A stretch of DNA of 64,000 nucleotides from an uncultured Bacteroidales bacterium (GCA_937896505.1 CALBNP010000104.1:16006-80005), one strand, 5' to 3'. Shown: positions 51,953-60,828, counted from the first letter of the stretch. Numbers and translations: made by a program. The notes: generated from the sequence alone by a model not told the origin.

Positions 51953-52276
51953 TTATCTTCTATTGCTACTATACTTACAACTTCCGTCACAAGAATTGCG
52001 GCAAGAATTAGGACAACTATTACGGCAAGAGTTTTTGCAACCACCTTTGCAGGACCCAGAGCAATCGTCCTGGCAGCGGTATTCGCAAGTGCCTCTACAA
52101 GAATTGCAACCTCCAGAGCAATTATAATTGCATCCCAAAGGTTCACTTTCCACAGCTTTCGCAATCATAGGGTTGCTCATCAAAGCCACGGCACCGAGAA
52201 TCGGCAATGCCCTTTTTGCCGCTTCCTTGAAGAATTCTCTTCTTCCTTGAAGATTTTTGTTTTCTCCGTTTTCCAT
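51953..52276 (-). CDS. CXXX-repeat precursor peptide C with Tat signal
   Basis: 107 residues. Leader MENGENKNLQGRREFFKEAA with GRREFFK (Arg12-Arg13), then KRALPILGAVALMSNPMIA and a probable AKA cleavage site. The core has 14 Cys at spacing four except one CNSC (spacing three), and ends CKYSSNRR. First gene of the operon. It shares leader features but not the exact core sequence with A and B, suggesting three separate products. Confidence 0.88.
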   Translation of the reverse strand: MENGENKNLQGRREFFKEAAKRALPILGAVALMSNPMIAKAVESEPLGCNYNCSGGCNSCRGTCEYRCQDDCSGSCKGGCKNSCRNSCPNSCRNSCDGSCKYSSNRR

Positions 52277-52872
52277 TGTTAATAGTATTTCTTGCGTCCT
52301 CAGCTCAAAGGAACTGCGTTATTCAATGACAAACAGAGCGGAGCCTCCCAAACTTATCCTTATTTCTGGCTGTTGGGTCTGGACTCCCATAAATATTCAA
52401 AATAACGGATATGGCAAAGCTCCACTGTTTATGTTGGGTATATGAATACACAAACATTAAACAGTGAAAGCCGCCTCGTCTCATCATTCCTCAATATTTA
52501 TGCGAATTGTCCAGATTCACAGCCGAGGAACAAAGCGAAGAATGCGCTTTCTCTGGCCAGGCCGATTTTCTCCCGACTTGGCGCGGCAAATATAGGAATT
52601 ATATTTTATCATTCAGAATTTGTTTTGTTTTTTTTTAAATAAGAAGATACAACATGTTTCCCAAAAACTCAGAATGGCCACACCTATTTTAATTAAAATA
52701 GAGCTGCATGTTGTTATTGAAGCAAGCGTCTTTTTCATTGAAAGCGATTTCAAGGAGAAAAAATATTCGTTGAATCAAGCATTTGTTTCGTTGAAATATG
52801 GTCAAAGTAAGCAAATTTTCTCGTATTTTTGCACCCTTAAAAAATGAAAAGTAATATAGAATAAAAATAGCA
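52277..52872. other. Long intergenic region between the CXXX operon and the efflux operon
   Basis: About 600 bp without a supported gene. The left 310 bp is relatively G+C rich and would be the 5' leader of the minus-strand CXXX operon if its -7 element is TATATTTG at 52587..52594. It contains a strong hairpin (52423..52466). The right half is AT-rich and holds a plus-strand -7 element TATTTTTG (52824..52831) for tolC. Short open frames in the region are not supported. Confidence 0.5.
52423..52466 (-). promoter_or_regulatory. Hairpin in the CXXX operon leader
   Basis: Arms CACTGTTTATGTT (52423..52435) and AACATTAAACAGTG (52453..52466) pair with one bulged base around a 17-nt loop. It sits about 150 nt upstream of the first precursor start. 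No T-run follows, so a structured leader is more likely than a terminator. Confidence 0.4.
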
Positions 52873-54180
52873 ATGAACAAGTTAAAAATCAGTATTTTAT
52901 CTTTTGCCAGCGTGATGCTGTTTGGCGTGGCTTCGTCATTCGGTCAGCAGCCTCTCCAGCTCACCTTGGACCAAGCCTTGGAAATTGCCCTTTCGGAGAG
53001 CAATACCATCAAGATTGCGGACATGACCATCGAGAAGAGCGGCTATGCCAAAAAAGGCAGTTATGCCTCGCTTTATCCTAACATCAGCGCATCAGGGTCG
53101 TACCAACGCACCTTATTAAAACAAGTGATGGTGATGGACATGGGCGGCAACCCAATGGAAATCAAGGTTGGTCGCGACAACAACATCAGTGCTGCAGCTT
53201 CGGCAAGCATGCCTCTCATCAACGCACAACTGTGGGAAAGCCTGAAACTCTCGGGCATGGATGTCGAGATGGCCGTTGAGCAAGCCCGCTCGTCGAAGAT
53301 TTCTTTGATTAAGCAGGTGAAGCAGTCGTTCTATGCCGTACTCCTTGCCAAGGAATCGCTCAATGTGATGACGCAAGTTTATGATAATGCCCAGAAGAAC
53401 TACGAGAAGACCGAGCAACGCACTCTCGTCGGCAAGGCCTCCGAAGTGGATCGTCTTCGTGCACAAGTCACCTTGATGAACGCCGAGCCTAACGTTTCGA
53501 GTGCCGAAAACGCTGTGCTTCTGGCCACTTGGCAACTGAAGGCCGTCATGGGCATCGACCTCAATACCGAAATGGAAGTGATAGGCGACCTTACCGATTA
53601 TACGGATTATATGTTGACTCCATACGTCGTCATGGACGACCTCAGCGGCAACAGCTCGTTGGCTCAACTCGAACTGCAAGGCCGTATGCTCGAATCGACC
53701 ATCCGGATGCAGAAAAAGCAATATATCCCTACCCTGGCAGCCAGCATCAACTACAACTACAGCGCCATGGGCGATGAAGAACTGCGTTGGTTCCCATCAT
53801 CGACGGCAGCCCTCAGCCTGAGCATCCCGATTTTTGATGGTTTCGCCAAGCACAATAACATCATGCAGAGCAAGAAGACCAAGGACATGCTCGAACTGCA
53901 ACGCGAAGACACTGAGCGCAACCTTCGCATCGGCATCCGCAACTACAACGACCACATGGCACTCTGCATCAAGAACTACCAAGCTGCCAATTCGACCGTT
54001 GAAGTGGCACAAAAGAGCTACCAAATCACTGAAAAGATGTATGAAGTGGGCAAGGCTACACTCGTGGAACTCAACGATGCGCAGCTCGCTCTCGAACAAG
54101 CCCAACTGACACAAGCACAGGCCATTTATGATTTCATGGTGGCACAGGCCAATCTGGATGAAATGTTAGGCAAAGAATAA
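52873..54180 (+). CDS. TolC-family outer-membrane efflux protein
   Basis: 435-residue outer-membrane channel of an RND efflux system. Signal peptide MNKLKISILSFASVMLFGVA; two TolC repeats with long coiled-coil helices (LTLDQALEIALSESNTIKIA; QVYDNAQKNYEKTEQRTLVG, EVDRLRAQVTL) and the typical LSIPIFDGF strand in the second half. The C-terminal end QANLDEMLGKE is normal. First gene of the efflux operon, with its own -7 element at 52824..52831. Confidence 0.92.
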   Translation: MNKLKISILSFASVMLFGVASSFGQQPLQLTLDQALEIALSESNTIKIADMTIEKSGYAKKGSYASLYPNISASGSYQRTLLKQVMVMDMGGNPMEIKVGRDNNISAAASASMPLINAQLWESLKLSGMDVEMAVEQARSSKISLIKQVKQSFYAVLLAKESLNVMTQVYDNAQKNYEKTEQRTLVGKASEVDRLRAQVTLMNAEPNVSSAENAVLLATWQLKAVMGIDLNTEMEVIGDLTDYTDYMLTPYVVMDDLSGNSSLAQLELQGRMLESTIRMQKKQYIPTLAASINYNYSAMGDEELRWFPSSTAALSLSIPIFDGFAKHNNIMQSKKTKDMLELQREDTERNLRIGIRNYNDHMALCIKNYQAANSTVEVAQKSYQITEKMYEVGKATLVELNDAQLALEQAQLTQAQAIYDFMVAQANLDEMLGKE

Positions 54181-54182
54181 TT

Positions 54183-54210
54183 GTAGAGACGCGCCATGGC
54201 GCGTCTTTAC
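54183..54210. repeat. REP-like palindrome, single (P8)
   Basis: Core AGACGCGCCATGGCGCGTCT at 54187..54206 with the outer GTAGAG arm on the left. It lies 6 bp after the tolC stop, inside the efflux operon, where it could reduce expression of the downstream genes or protect the tolC message end. Confidence 0.9.
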
Positions 54211-54249
54211 CAAGACACAAACAATAAAGGAACAACAAAATACAACACA

Positions 54250-55269
54250 ATGAAATACACAAAATTAAGTTTAATTGCAATGGCTGCTGCCACCCTCTTT
54301 TCGGCATGCGGCAAGAAGACTGCCGAGGAGACAGCAAATGCACCTAAGGCAGATCCAATAGTCAGCGTTGTCACGGTTCAAGCCGAAGACATCGACATCA
54401 CCAACACCTACACTTCGAATATCGAGCCATTCGTCACGAACAACATCGTGTCGCAAAGCGCTGGCCGTATCGTGAGCATCAATGCCGAAGTGGGCAACCA
54501 AGTCAAGAAGGGTCAAGTACTGGCCCGCATGGACGACGTGAACCTCGCCAAGACACGCCTCCAAATCGTCAACGACAGCATCGAGTTGAGCCGTCTCACC
54601 GAGCTTTATAATTTAGGTGCTGTTGCCCAAGCCGACTACGACATGGCTAAATTGTCGCTCAACTTGGCTCGCAAGACTTACAGCAACTTGGCCGAGAACA
54701 CCGTGCTGCGTAGTCCCATCAACGGTGTGGTCACCGCTCGTAATTATGACAAGGGCGACATGTACTCGATGGCTTTGCCAATCTTTGTCGTCGAGCAAAT
54801 CAGCCCAGTCAAGATGCTCATCAACATCTCGGAAAGCCTCTTCACCCAAGTAAACGAAGGCATGTTGTTCGACGTCACCGCCGAAGCCTATCCTGGCGAA
54901 GTGTTCCAAGGCAAGGTCAACCTCATCTACCCTACCATCAACGCCAACACCCACACCTTCCCTGTTGAGGTCATCGTGGAAAACAAGGACCAGAAGTTGC
55001 GTCCTGGCATGTTCGCTCGCGTGAGCGCCAACTTCGGTACCAATCACCATGTTGTGGTTCCTGATGTGGCAGTCGTCAAGCAGATGGGTTCGGGTGAGCA
55101 TTTCATCTATGTGCTCCAACCCGACAACACCGTGAAATACACCTTGGTGGAAACCGGCAAGCGCATGGGCAACAAATACGAAATCATCAGCGGCATCAAC
55201 GAAGGCGACAAAGTCGTCACCGAAGGCCAAGTGCGTCTGAAAGATGGTGTTAAAGTCACTGTAAAATAA
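54250..55269 (+). CDS. RND efflux periplasmic adaptor (membrane fusion protein)
   Basis: 339-residue lipoprotein adaptor. Lipobox TLFSACGKK (Cys20). HlyD/lipoyl-type domain VSQSAGRIVSINAEVGNQVKKGQ followed by VLARMDDV, alpha-hairpin region, second lipoyl half TVLRSPINGVVTARNYDKGD, beta-barrel segment PGMFARVSANF and the membrane-proximal end KYEIISGINEGDKVVTEGQV. The frame extends upstream to 54196 across the palindrome, but MKYTKLSL begins the lipoprotein signal, so 54250 is used. Confidence 0.92.
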   Translation: MKYTKLSLIAMAAATLFSACGKKTAEETANAPKADPIVSVVTVQAEDIDITNTYTSNIEPFVTNNIVSQSAGRIVSINAEVGNQVKKGQVLARMDDVNLAKTRLQIVNDSIELSRLTELYNLGAVAQADYDMAKLSLNLARKTYSNLAENTVLRSPINGVVTARNYDKGDMYSMALPIFVVEQISPVKMLINISESLFTQVNEGMLFDVTAEAYPGEVFQGKVNLIYPTINANTHTFPVEVIVENKDQKLRPGMFARVSANFGTNHHVVVPDVAVVKQMGSGEHFIYVLQPDNTVKYTLVETGKRMGNKYEIISGINEGDKVVTEGQVRLKDGVKVTVK

Positions 55270-55365
55270 ATGAAGAATTTAGAATGCAGAATTAAGAATA
55301 GCGCGATGCGCAGTGCGTAAGGCTTTGCCCAATTAGCACACTGAATCATCAATTCCGAAATTCTC

Positions 55366-55412
55366 AATTCTTAATTCTTAATTCTTAATTCTCAATTCTC
55401 AATTCTTAATTC
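55366..55412 (+). repeat. 7-bp tandem repeat (AATTCTT-type)
   Basis: Six to seven copies of AATTCTT/AATTCTC between the adaptor and pump genes. The stretch just after the adaptor stop (55270..55300) carries the complementary GAATTAAGAAT pattern, so the two could pair as a long hairpin in the message. Length may vary by slippage. Confidence 0.75.
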
Positions 55413-55421
55413 AATCCCGAA

Positions 55422-58400
55422 ATGAGTTTACAAAGAACAGCCGTCAACAATCCGGTCACCACGGCATTGGTGTTCATCGCCGTTGCCATCTTCGGTATCT
55501 TCTCGTTGATGAACCTTTCCATCAACCAGTTGCCCGACATGGAGACCAACTTCATCATGGTGATGACTTCCTACCCGGGAGCCAGCGCCGCTGATATCGA
55601 GACCAATATCTCCAAGACTTTGGAGAATACCCTTAACGCCGTGCCCGACCTGAAGCACCTTAGCTCCACATCAAAGGAGAACACTTCGGTCATCTCATTG
55701 GAATTCGAAAGCGGCATCGACATCGAAACCGCCACCAACAACGTACGCGACAAGATTGACATTGTGCGAAACTACTTGCCTGACGGCGCTACCAACCCCG
55801 TCTTGTTCAAGTTCAACGCCGAAGACATGCCTATCATGCTTCTCAGTGTTACCGCCAAGGAGAGCTTGCCCGCCCTTGAGAAACTTATCGACGACCGTAT
55901 CACAACGCCTTTGGCACGCGTGAGCGGCGTGGGTACGGTTTCGGCAACGGGTGCGCCTAAGCGTGAAATCCAAGTCTATGTTGACCCTAACAAGCTGGAA
56001 GCCTACAACCTTACCATCGAAGGCATCTCTCAGACCTTGATGTACGAAAACAGGAACATCCCTGCAGGTTACATCGATGTGGGTTCGAACAGCTATAACC
56101 TCCGTATCCAGAAGGAGTTCACTTCTGCCAAGGAGATGGAAGGCGTCATCATTGGCACATTCAACGGCGCTCCTATCTATCTGAAAGACGTCGCAAAAGT
56201 GGTTGACGGACCGGAAGAACGCTCGCAAGAATCATATAGCAACGGCATTCAGGGTGCTACCATCACTATCCAGAAGCAGACTGATGCCAACGCCGTGAAC
56301 GTCATCAAGGGCATCAAGAAAGAACTGAAGAATGTCGAAAAGACGCTGCCTTCCGATGTGAAAGTCAGCATCATCGTCGATGGTTCTGTCGATATCATCA
56401 ACACCATCAACAGCTTGAAGGACACCATCCTCATCACCTTCCTCTTGGTCATGTTGGTTGTGTTCGTATTCTTGGGCCGTTGGCGTGCAACCATCATCAT
56501 CATCATGGCCATCCCAATTTCGTTGCTGGCATCGTTGATTTACTTGTTCGCTACGGGCAACACCTTGAATATCATCTCCATGTCGGCACTTTCCATCGCT
56601 ATCGGTATGGTCGTTGACGATGCTATCGTGGTGTTGGAAAACATCACTACGCATATTGAAAAAGGTGAGAAACCAAAAGAAGCCGCCGTACACGCCACCC
56701 AAGAGGTGCAACTTTCGGTTATCGCCTCTACCCTCACCATGTTGGCGGTGTTCCTGCCTTTGACCATGATTAAGGGTACCACGGGTGTCATGTTCCGCCA
56801 GTTGGGTTGGATTGTGTCCATCATCATGATTGTCTCCACTTGCGGTGCCTTGACTTTGGTGCCAATGATGTGCTCCAGAATGCTGGTGATGAATCCTCAC
56901 CAAGGCAAGCTCCACAAGGCCATCTTCGTTCCTATCAATAAAGGCTTGGATGCCATCAGCAATGGCTATGCCCGACTCATCAACTGGGCAGTGAACCACC
57001 GTAAGGTCGTGTTCTTTAGCATGATGGGAATCTTTATCCTCTCTGTCGTGATTTTTGCTCCAAACCTTAAGAATGAAATGATGCCGAAGAGCGACTCCAA
57101 CCGACTCTCCATCAATATCGAACTGCCTACCGGTACGGGTCAAGAAGTGACTGGCGCCTTTGCCAAGCAACTTGCCGAAGACTTCATGGCCATGCCAGAG
57201 GTGCAGATCTGCAACTTCAGCTTCGGTCAGGCCGACTCCGACAACGCTTTCGCTTCGATGCGTAACAATGGTACTCACATCATTTCCTTCAACTTGCGTA
57301 TCGGTACCAAGACCGAACGCCGCAAGGCCGGTCTGCGCTCATCGTCCGAACTTGCTGACGAAATCCGTACCAAACTCAACGCCATGCCACAAATCAAGAA
57401 AGCCAATGTTTCGGAAGGCATGGGCGGTATGGGTGGTATGACAACCGTCGTCGTTGAAGTTTATGGCTATAGCTTCGAAACCACTGATATCGTTGCCAAT
57501 GAGCTTGCATCGAAGTTCCGCGAACGCGGCATCAAGCAAGTCATCGTTAGCCGCGATGAGTACATCCCTGAATATCAAATCGACTTCGACCGCGAGAAAC
57601 TTGCCCTCAACGGCTTGAACAGCAGCACTGCAGCCACATTTGTGAGCAACCGCATGAATGGTTCGGTAACCTCTTATTATCGTGAAGACGGTGAGGAATA
57701 CGACATCCGCGTGCGTTATGCACCCGAATTCCGCGAGAGCGTCGAAGACATCGAGAACATCAAGATTTACAACAACTACGGACAGGCCATCCGCGTTGGC
57801 GACCTCGGTACCGTGGTGGAAGCCCTCACCCCTCCTCAAATCGAACGTAAGGACCGTGAACGCTTGGTGAAAGTCACAGCTGTGGTTGGTACGGGTCAAG
57901 TGTTGAGTGATGTGGTGCAGATGGCAAACGAAATCATCGATGAGACCCCTATTCCTTCTGAAATCGTCACCAAGATTGCCGGTGACTACGAACAGCAGCA
58001 AGAGATGTTCGGCGACTTGTTCACCTTGCTCATCCTCATTATCATCTTGGTCTATATCGTGATGGCTGCCCAGTTCGAAAACCTGATGAAGCCTTTCGTC
58101 ATCATGTTCTCCGTGCCATTCACCTTCACAGGTGTGTTGCTCGGCTTGTGGGTGACCAACACCGCTTTGGGCTTGATGGCCTTCGTGGGTATCTTGATTC
58201 TGATGGGTATCGTTGTGAAGAACGGTATCGTGCTCATCGACTACACCACGCTGCTTGAGGAACGCGGTGTGGAAGTGAAGGAAGCCACCGTCCAGGCTGC
58301 CCGCTCGCGTCTGCGTCCTATCTTGATGACCACCCTCACCACCGTGCTCGGTATGGTACCAATGGCCATCGGTCGCGGCGAAGGTGCCGAGATGTGGAAC

Positions 58401-58556
58401 TCGTTGGGTGTCACCGTGGCATGGGGTTTGACCGTTTCCACCTTGATTACCTTGGTGTTCATCCCAGCCTTGTACTGCTCATTAGAAACCCGTGCCGTTC
58501 GCCGCAAGCAACGTAAAGCCGAAAAAGCATTGACGGCTACGGAAAACATCAGATAA
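55422..58556 (+). CDS. RND family efflux pump (AcrB/HAE1 type)
   Basis: 1044-residue proton-driven pump. Full architecture: TM1 (VNNPVTTALVFIAVAIFGIF), porter domains (PDMETNFIMVMTSYPGASAA, DIETNISKTLE), TM4 with the proton-relay Asp pair in ALSIAIGMVVDDAIVVLEN, then the second half ending in TM12 with GILILMGIVVKNGIVLIDY. With the TolC and adaptor genes it forms a complete tripartite efflux system; substrates are not predictable. Start at MSLQRTAVNNP, 9 bp after the tandem repeat. Confidence 0.95.
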   Translation: MSLQRTAVNNPVTTALVFIAVAIFGIFSLMNLSINQLPDMETNFIMVMTSYPGASAADIETNISKTLENTLNAVPDLKHLSSTSKENTSVISLEFESGIDIETATNNVRDKIDIVRNYLPDGATNPVLFKFNAEDMPIMLLSVTAKESLPALEKLIDDRITTPLARVSGVGTVSATGAPKREIQVYVDPNKLEAYNLTIEGISQTLMYENRNIPAGYIDVGSNSYNLRIQKEFTSAKEMEGVIIGTFNGAPIYLKDVAKVVDGPEERSQESYSNGIQGATITIQKQTDANAVNVIKGIKKELKNVEKTLPSDVKVSIIVDGSVDIINTINSLKDTILITFLLVMLVVFVFLGRWRATIIIIMAIPISLLASLIYLFATGNTLNIISMSALSIAIGMVVDDAIVVLENITTHIEKGEKPKEAAVHATQEVQLSVIASTLTMLAVFLPLTMIKGTTGVMFRQLGWIVSIIMIVSTCGALTLVPMMCSRMLVMNPHQGKLHKAIFVPINKGLDAISNGYARLINWAVNHRKVVFFSMMGIFILSVVIFAPNLKNEMMPKSDSNRLSINIELPTGTGQEVTGAFAKQLAEDFMAMPEVQICNFSFGQADSDNAFASMRNNGTHIISFNLRIGTKTERRKAGLRSSSELADEIRTKLNAMPQIKKANVSEGMGGMGGMTTVVVEVYGYSFETTDIVANELASKFRERGIKQVIVSRDEYIPEYQIDFDREKLALNGLNSSTAATFVSNRMNGSVTSYYREDGEEYDIRVRYAPEFRESVEDIENIKIYNNYGQAIRVGDLGTVVEALTPPQIERKDRERLVKVTAVVGTGQVLSDVVQMANEIIDETPIPSEIVTKIAGDYEQQQEMFGDLFTLLILIIILVYIVMAAQFENLMKPFVIMFSVPFTFTGVLLGLWVTNTALGLMAFVGILILMGIVVKNGIVLIDYTTLLEERGVEVKEATVQAARSRLRPILMTTLTTVLGMVPMAIGRGEGAEMWNSLGVTVAWGLTVSTLITLVFIPALYCSLETRAVRRKQRKAEKALTATENIR

Positions 58557-58597
58557 AAGACAACATCGGCTTGTGGACTCGGAGCCAACAACTCCAA

Positions 58598-58683
58598 GTC
58601 CACAAGTCAAACAGTCTAATTGTCTAATTGTCCACAAGTCAAACAGTCTAATCGTCTAATTATCCACAAGTCAAATCGTCAAA
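58598..58683 (+). repeat. 32-bp tandem repeat upstream of the PII-like gene
   Basis: Nearly three copies of a unit starting GTCCACAAGTCAAACAGTCT, with starts at 58598, 58630 and 58662. The last copy is shortened and ends 3 bp before the start codon of the next gene, so copy number could affect its translation. Confidence 0.8.
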
Positions 58684-58685
58684 AC

Positions 58686-58979
58686 ATGAAAGCAATATTT
58701 ATCGCCTACAACCAAGCCTATTACGAAGAAATCGCCAAGATGCTCAACGAAAATGGTGTCACGGGCTATACCGAATGGGACGAAATCAAAGGTCATGGAA
58801 GTGAAACAGGCGAAGCCCATTATGGAACGCACGCTTGGCCAACCTTGAACAACGCAATTCTTACTATGGTCGCTGACGACAAGGTGACACCGATACTCAA
58901 CACACTGAAAGAACAAGACCAAAAGACACCAGAGCTCGGTCTTCGCGCCTTCGTGTGGAATGTTGAGAGTATGATTTGA
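58686..58979 (+). CDS. Small PII-like protein associated with the RND operon
   Basis: 97-residue protein (MKAIFIAYNQAYYEEIAKML, ENGVTGYTEWDEIKGHGSET, VADDKVTPILNTLKEQDQKT). The pattern of a beta strand, helix, then a Gly-rich loop (KGHGSETGEAHYG) resembles PII/CutA-like folds (ferredoxin-like), often encoded next to RND pumps. The ligand and role are unknown. The start at 58686 is chosen because the longer frame would translate the tandem repeat. Confidence 0.6.
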   Translation: MKAIFIAYNQAYYEEIAKMLNENGVTGYTEWDEIKGHGSETGEAHYGTHAWPTLNNAILTMVADDKVTPILNTLKEQDQKTPELGLRAFVWNVESMI

Positions 58980-59007
58980 TGCTTCCTATATTTGGAGCAA
59001 CAACAGA

Positions 59008-59034
59008 AATAGCCGACGCTATGAGCCGGCTATT
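59008..59034. terminator. Bidirectional terminator between the efflux operon and the LRR gene
   Basis: Stem AATAGCCG / CGGCTATT with an 11-nt loop, followed by TTTTGTTGTT on the plus strand. It serves two convergent transcripts. Confidence 0.7.
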
Positions 59035-59055
59035 TTGTTGTTAATCAACAATAGT

Positions 59056-60324
59056 TTATTGTTCAGTGACAATAACTTGTCTGTTAATCAGGCCATTGTC
59101 GGTAACGACACGTACAACGTACACCCCCGAGCCAAAACCTGCAAAGCTAATTTGCGCCGATTGGGTATCGGCAGGTTCGGCATCATAAACCACCTGACCC
59201 AAGGTGTTCATTATGGTAATATGATGCATACCATCGCAAACCACATTCAATACATCGTTAGCAGGATTTGGGAACAGCTGGACTTCCGGTTCGGCGAACG
59301 GATTCACATTCAGGATTTCGCTGAAATAAGCCGTGAGGGTGCGGTCGGCGGTCGTTTCAAAGCTGTACTCGGTCTCTATCGAAACCTGCACTCCGTTTTC
59401 CATCCAGTAATCGAACTTATAACCAGACATTGGCGCTGCCAGCACTTTGCAGATGCCAGTCTCGCAATCCGGTAACTGCGCAAATGCCACGGTACCCATT
59501 GTCTCGTTTGACGAAAAAAGGGCGATGTCGTAGGGGCGAATTTCCTGATAATCATCAAAATAATCCCATCCGCTAGTTTGAGAGTACTCCGCGGAAGATT
59601 CGCAAGGAACGTAAACTGGAATTGTATTGTCAAATCTTGAAGCTGAAAACGTATCAGGATCAATCTCTGGTGGTTCTGATGCCAAAACCACAACAGACGA
59701 AAAGCCATTGCAAAACCAAAAACTATATAATCCGAATCCAGACAAAGATTTGCCAAGAATCAAAGAGCCATCGAAGCCATCGCACCATCCGAAAGCATAA
59801 CCGCCAATCTCTGTAACAGAATTTGGAATCTTTAGCGATCCAGTAAAGCCTTTGCAATCCTGAAAAGCCTGTTCGCCAATTTTGATCACGGAATTTCCAA
59901 GAATCAATTTTCCTGAAAACCCATAGCATCCCCAAAAAGCCCACTTACCAATTGTAGTCACAGAATTCCCGATAATCAGCGAACCAGTGAATCCGCTACA
60001 TTCCTGAAAAGCATAATCGCCAATTGTAACAACAGTATTCGGAATAATCAAAGAACCTGTCAATTCTGAACAACGAGCAAAAGCATTTTCTCCAATTGCA
60101 GTTACGGAATAGTTTGTACCTTGATATTCTACCATTTCTGGAACAGAAAACTCACCGACACACACACTATCAGTGCAAACCAAAGTCACTTCATTGGAGT
60201 TGGTGATTTTGTAGCATAACCTTTGTCCACTGCTGCAATAGGCCGAGAAATCGTAATCCTGTGCCCAAGAAGCGCTCATGCCCGCAAAAAGGGCGAGAAA
60301 CAATGTAAAAATGTGCTTTTTCAT
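59056..60324 (-). CDS. BspA-like leucine-rich repeat protein with T9SS sorting domain
   Basis: 422-residue secreted protein. Signal peptide MKKHIFTLFLALFAGMSASW; five to six LRR_5 (BspA-type) units with the pattern SGSLIIGNSVTTIGKWAFWGC at about 85-215; a proline-rich EPPEIDPDTF bridge; a C-terminal type A sorting domain (EVQLFPNPANDVLNVVCDG, VVYDAEPADTQSAQISFAG, GVYVVRVVTDNGLINRQVIV). It should be exported by the Sec system and then across the outer membrane by T9SS, where LRR surfaces of this type often bind host or bacterial ligands. Confidence 0.88.
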   Translation of the reverse strand: MKKHIFTLFLALFAGMSASWAQDYDFSAYCSSGQRLCYKITNSNEVTLVCTDSVCVGEFSVPEMVEYQGTNYSVTAIGENAFARCSELTGSLIIPNTVVTIGDYAFQECSGFTGSLIIGNSVTTIGKWAFWGCYGFSGKLILGNSVIKIGEQAFQDCKGFTGSLKIPNSVTEIGGYAFGWCDGFDGSLILGKSLSGFGLYSFWFCNGFSSVVVLASEPPEIDPDTFSASRFDNTIPVYVPCESSAEYSQTSGWDYFDDYQEIRPYDIALFSSNETMGTVAFAQLPDCETGICKVLAAPMSGYKFDYWMENGVQVSIETEYSFETTADRTLTAYFSEILNVNPFAEPEVQLFPNPANDVLNVVCDGMHHITIMNTLGQVVYDAEPADTQSAQISFAGFGSGVYVVRVVTDNGLINRQVIVTEQ

Positions 60325-60366
60325 TTTGTATTTAAATTATTGTCAAAGGAAAATTCTTGGAATCAA

Positions 60367-60828
60367 TCAATTCCCTTCAACAGGCACCGTTACCGGCATC
60401 TCTAACGTTCCCTCACTCGTACTCACCGAAAGAACGCTATCGACCACATACTTGGTCATGCCGCGCCAAGGCAAGGCCCCAAGGTATTCCTTGTAGCGAA
60501 GTTCCACGAACTTGCCGGCACTGCGTTCAAGCTGTTTGGCCACTTTCTCATCCTTGACGGAGAAGTTGAACTCGTTCGACTGGATGGTGGCGTTGCTGTT
60601 CTTCGAGTTGTAGCCCGCTTGAATGAGACGACCCTCGTAAGTCTTGAAGACATAGCCTTTATAGACAAAGAGGTTCAATTCGCCAGCCTTCACACCGCTG
60701 CCGAAAACAAAGTAGAACTTGAAAAAGACGAATACAGCAGCTGCAACGAGGAGAATACCGCCCATAATGGCGAAAAATCTGCAACCTCTTCTTTTCTTGG
60801 TTTTCTTTTCTTCTGAAGTGTTTTCCAT
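60367..60828 (-). CDS. Conserved hypothetical single-span membrane protein
   Basis: 153-residue protein. Basic N-terminus (EEKKTKKRRGC), one membrane helix (FFAIMGGILLVAAAVFVFFKFYFVF), then a 105-residue soluble domain (VFKTYEGRLIQAGYNSKNSN, ELRYKEYLGALPWRGMTKYV). The shape matches a conserved Bacteroidetes membrane protein of unknown function. A -7 element TAATTTTG on the minus strand is at 60887..60894. It is 42 bp upstream of the LRR gene on the same strand. Confidence 0.7.
   Translation of the reverse strand: MENTSEEKKTKKRRGCRFFAIMGGILLVAAAVFVFFKFYFVFGSGVKAGELNLFVYKGYVFKTYEGRLIQAGYNSKNSNATIQSNEFNFSVKDEKVAKQLERSAGKFVELRYKEYLGALPWRGMTKYVVDSVLSVSTSEGTLEMPVTVPVEGN

Noticed and set aside
51862..52164. 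A long frame overlapping precursor C on the same strand
   Set aside because: It is the low-complexity shadow of the Cys-rich repeat in another frame; the RRxFFK leader and Cys spacing identify the real frame.
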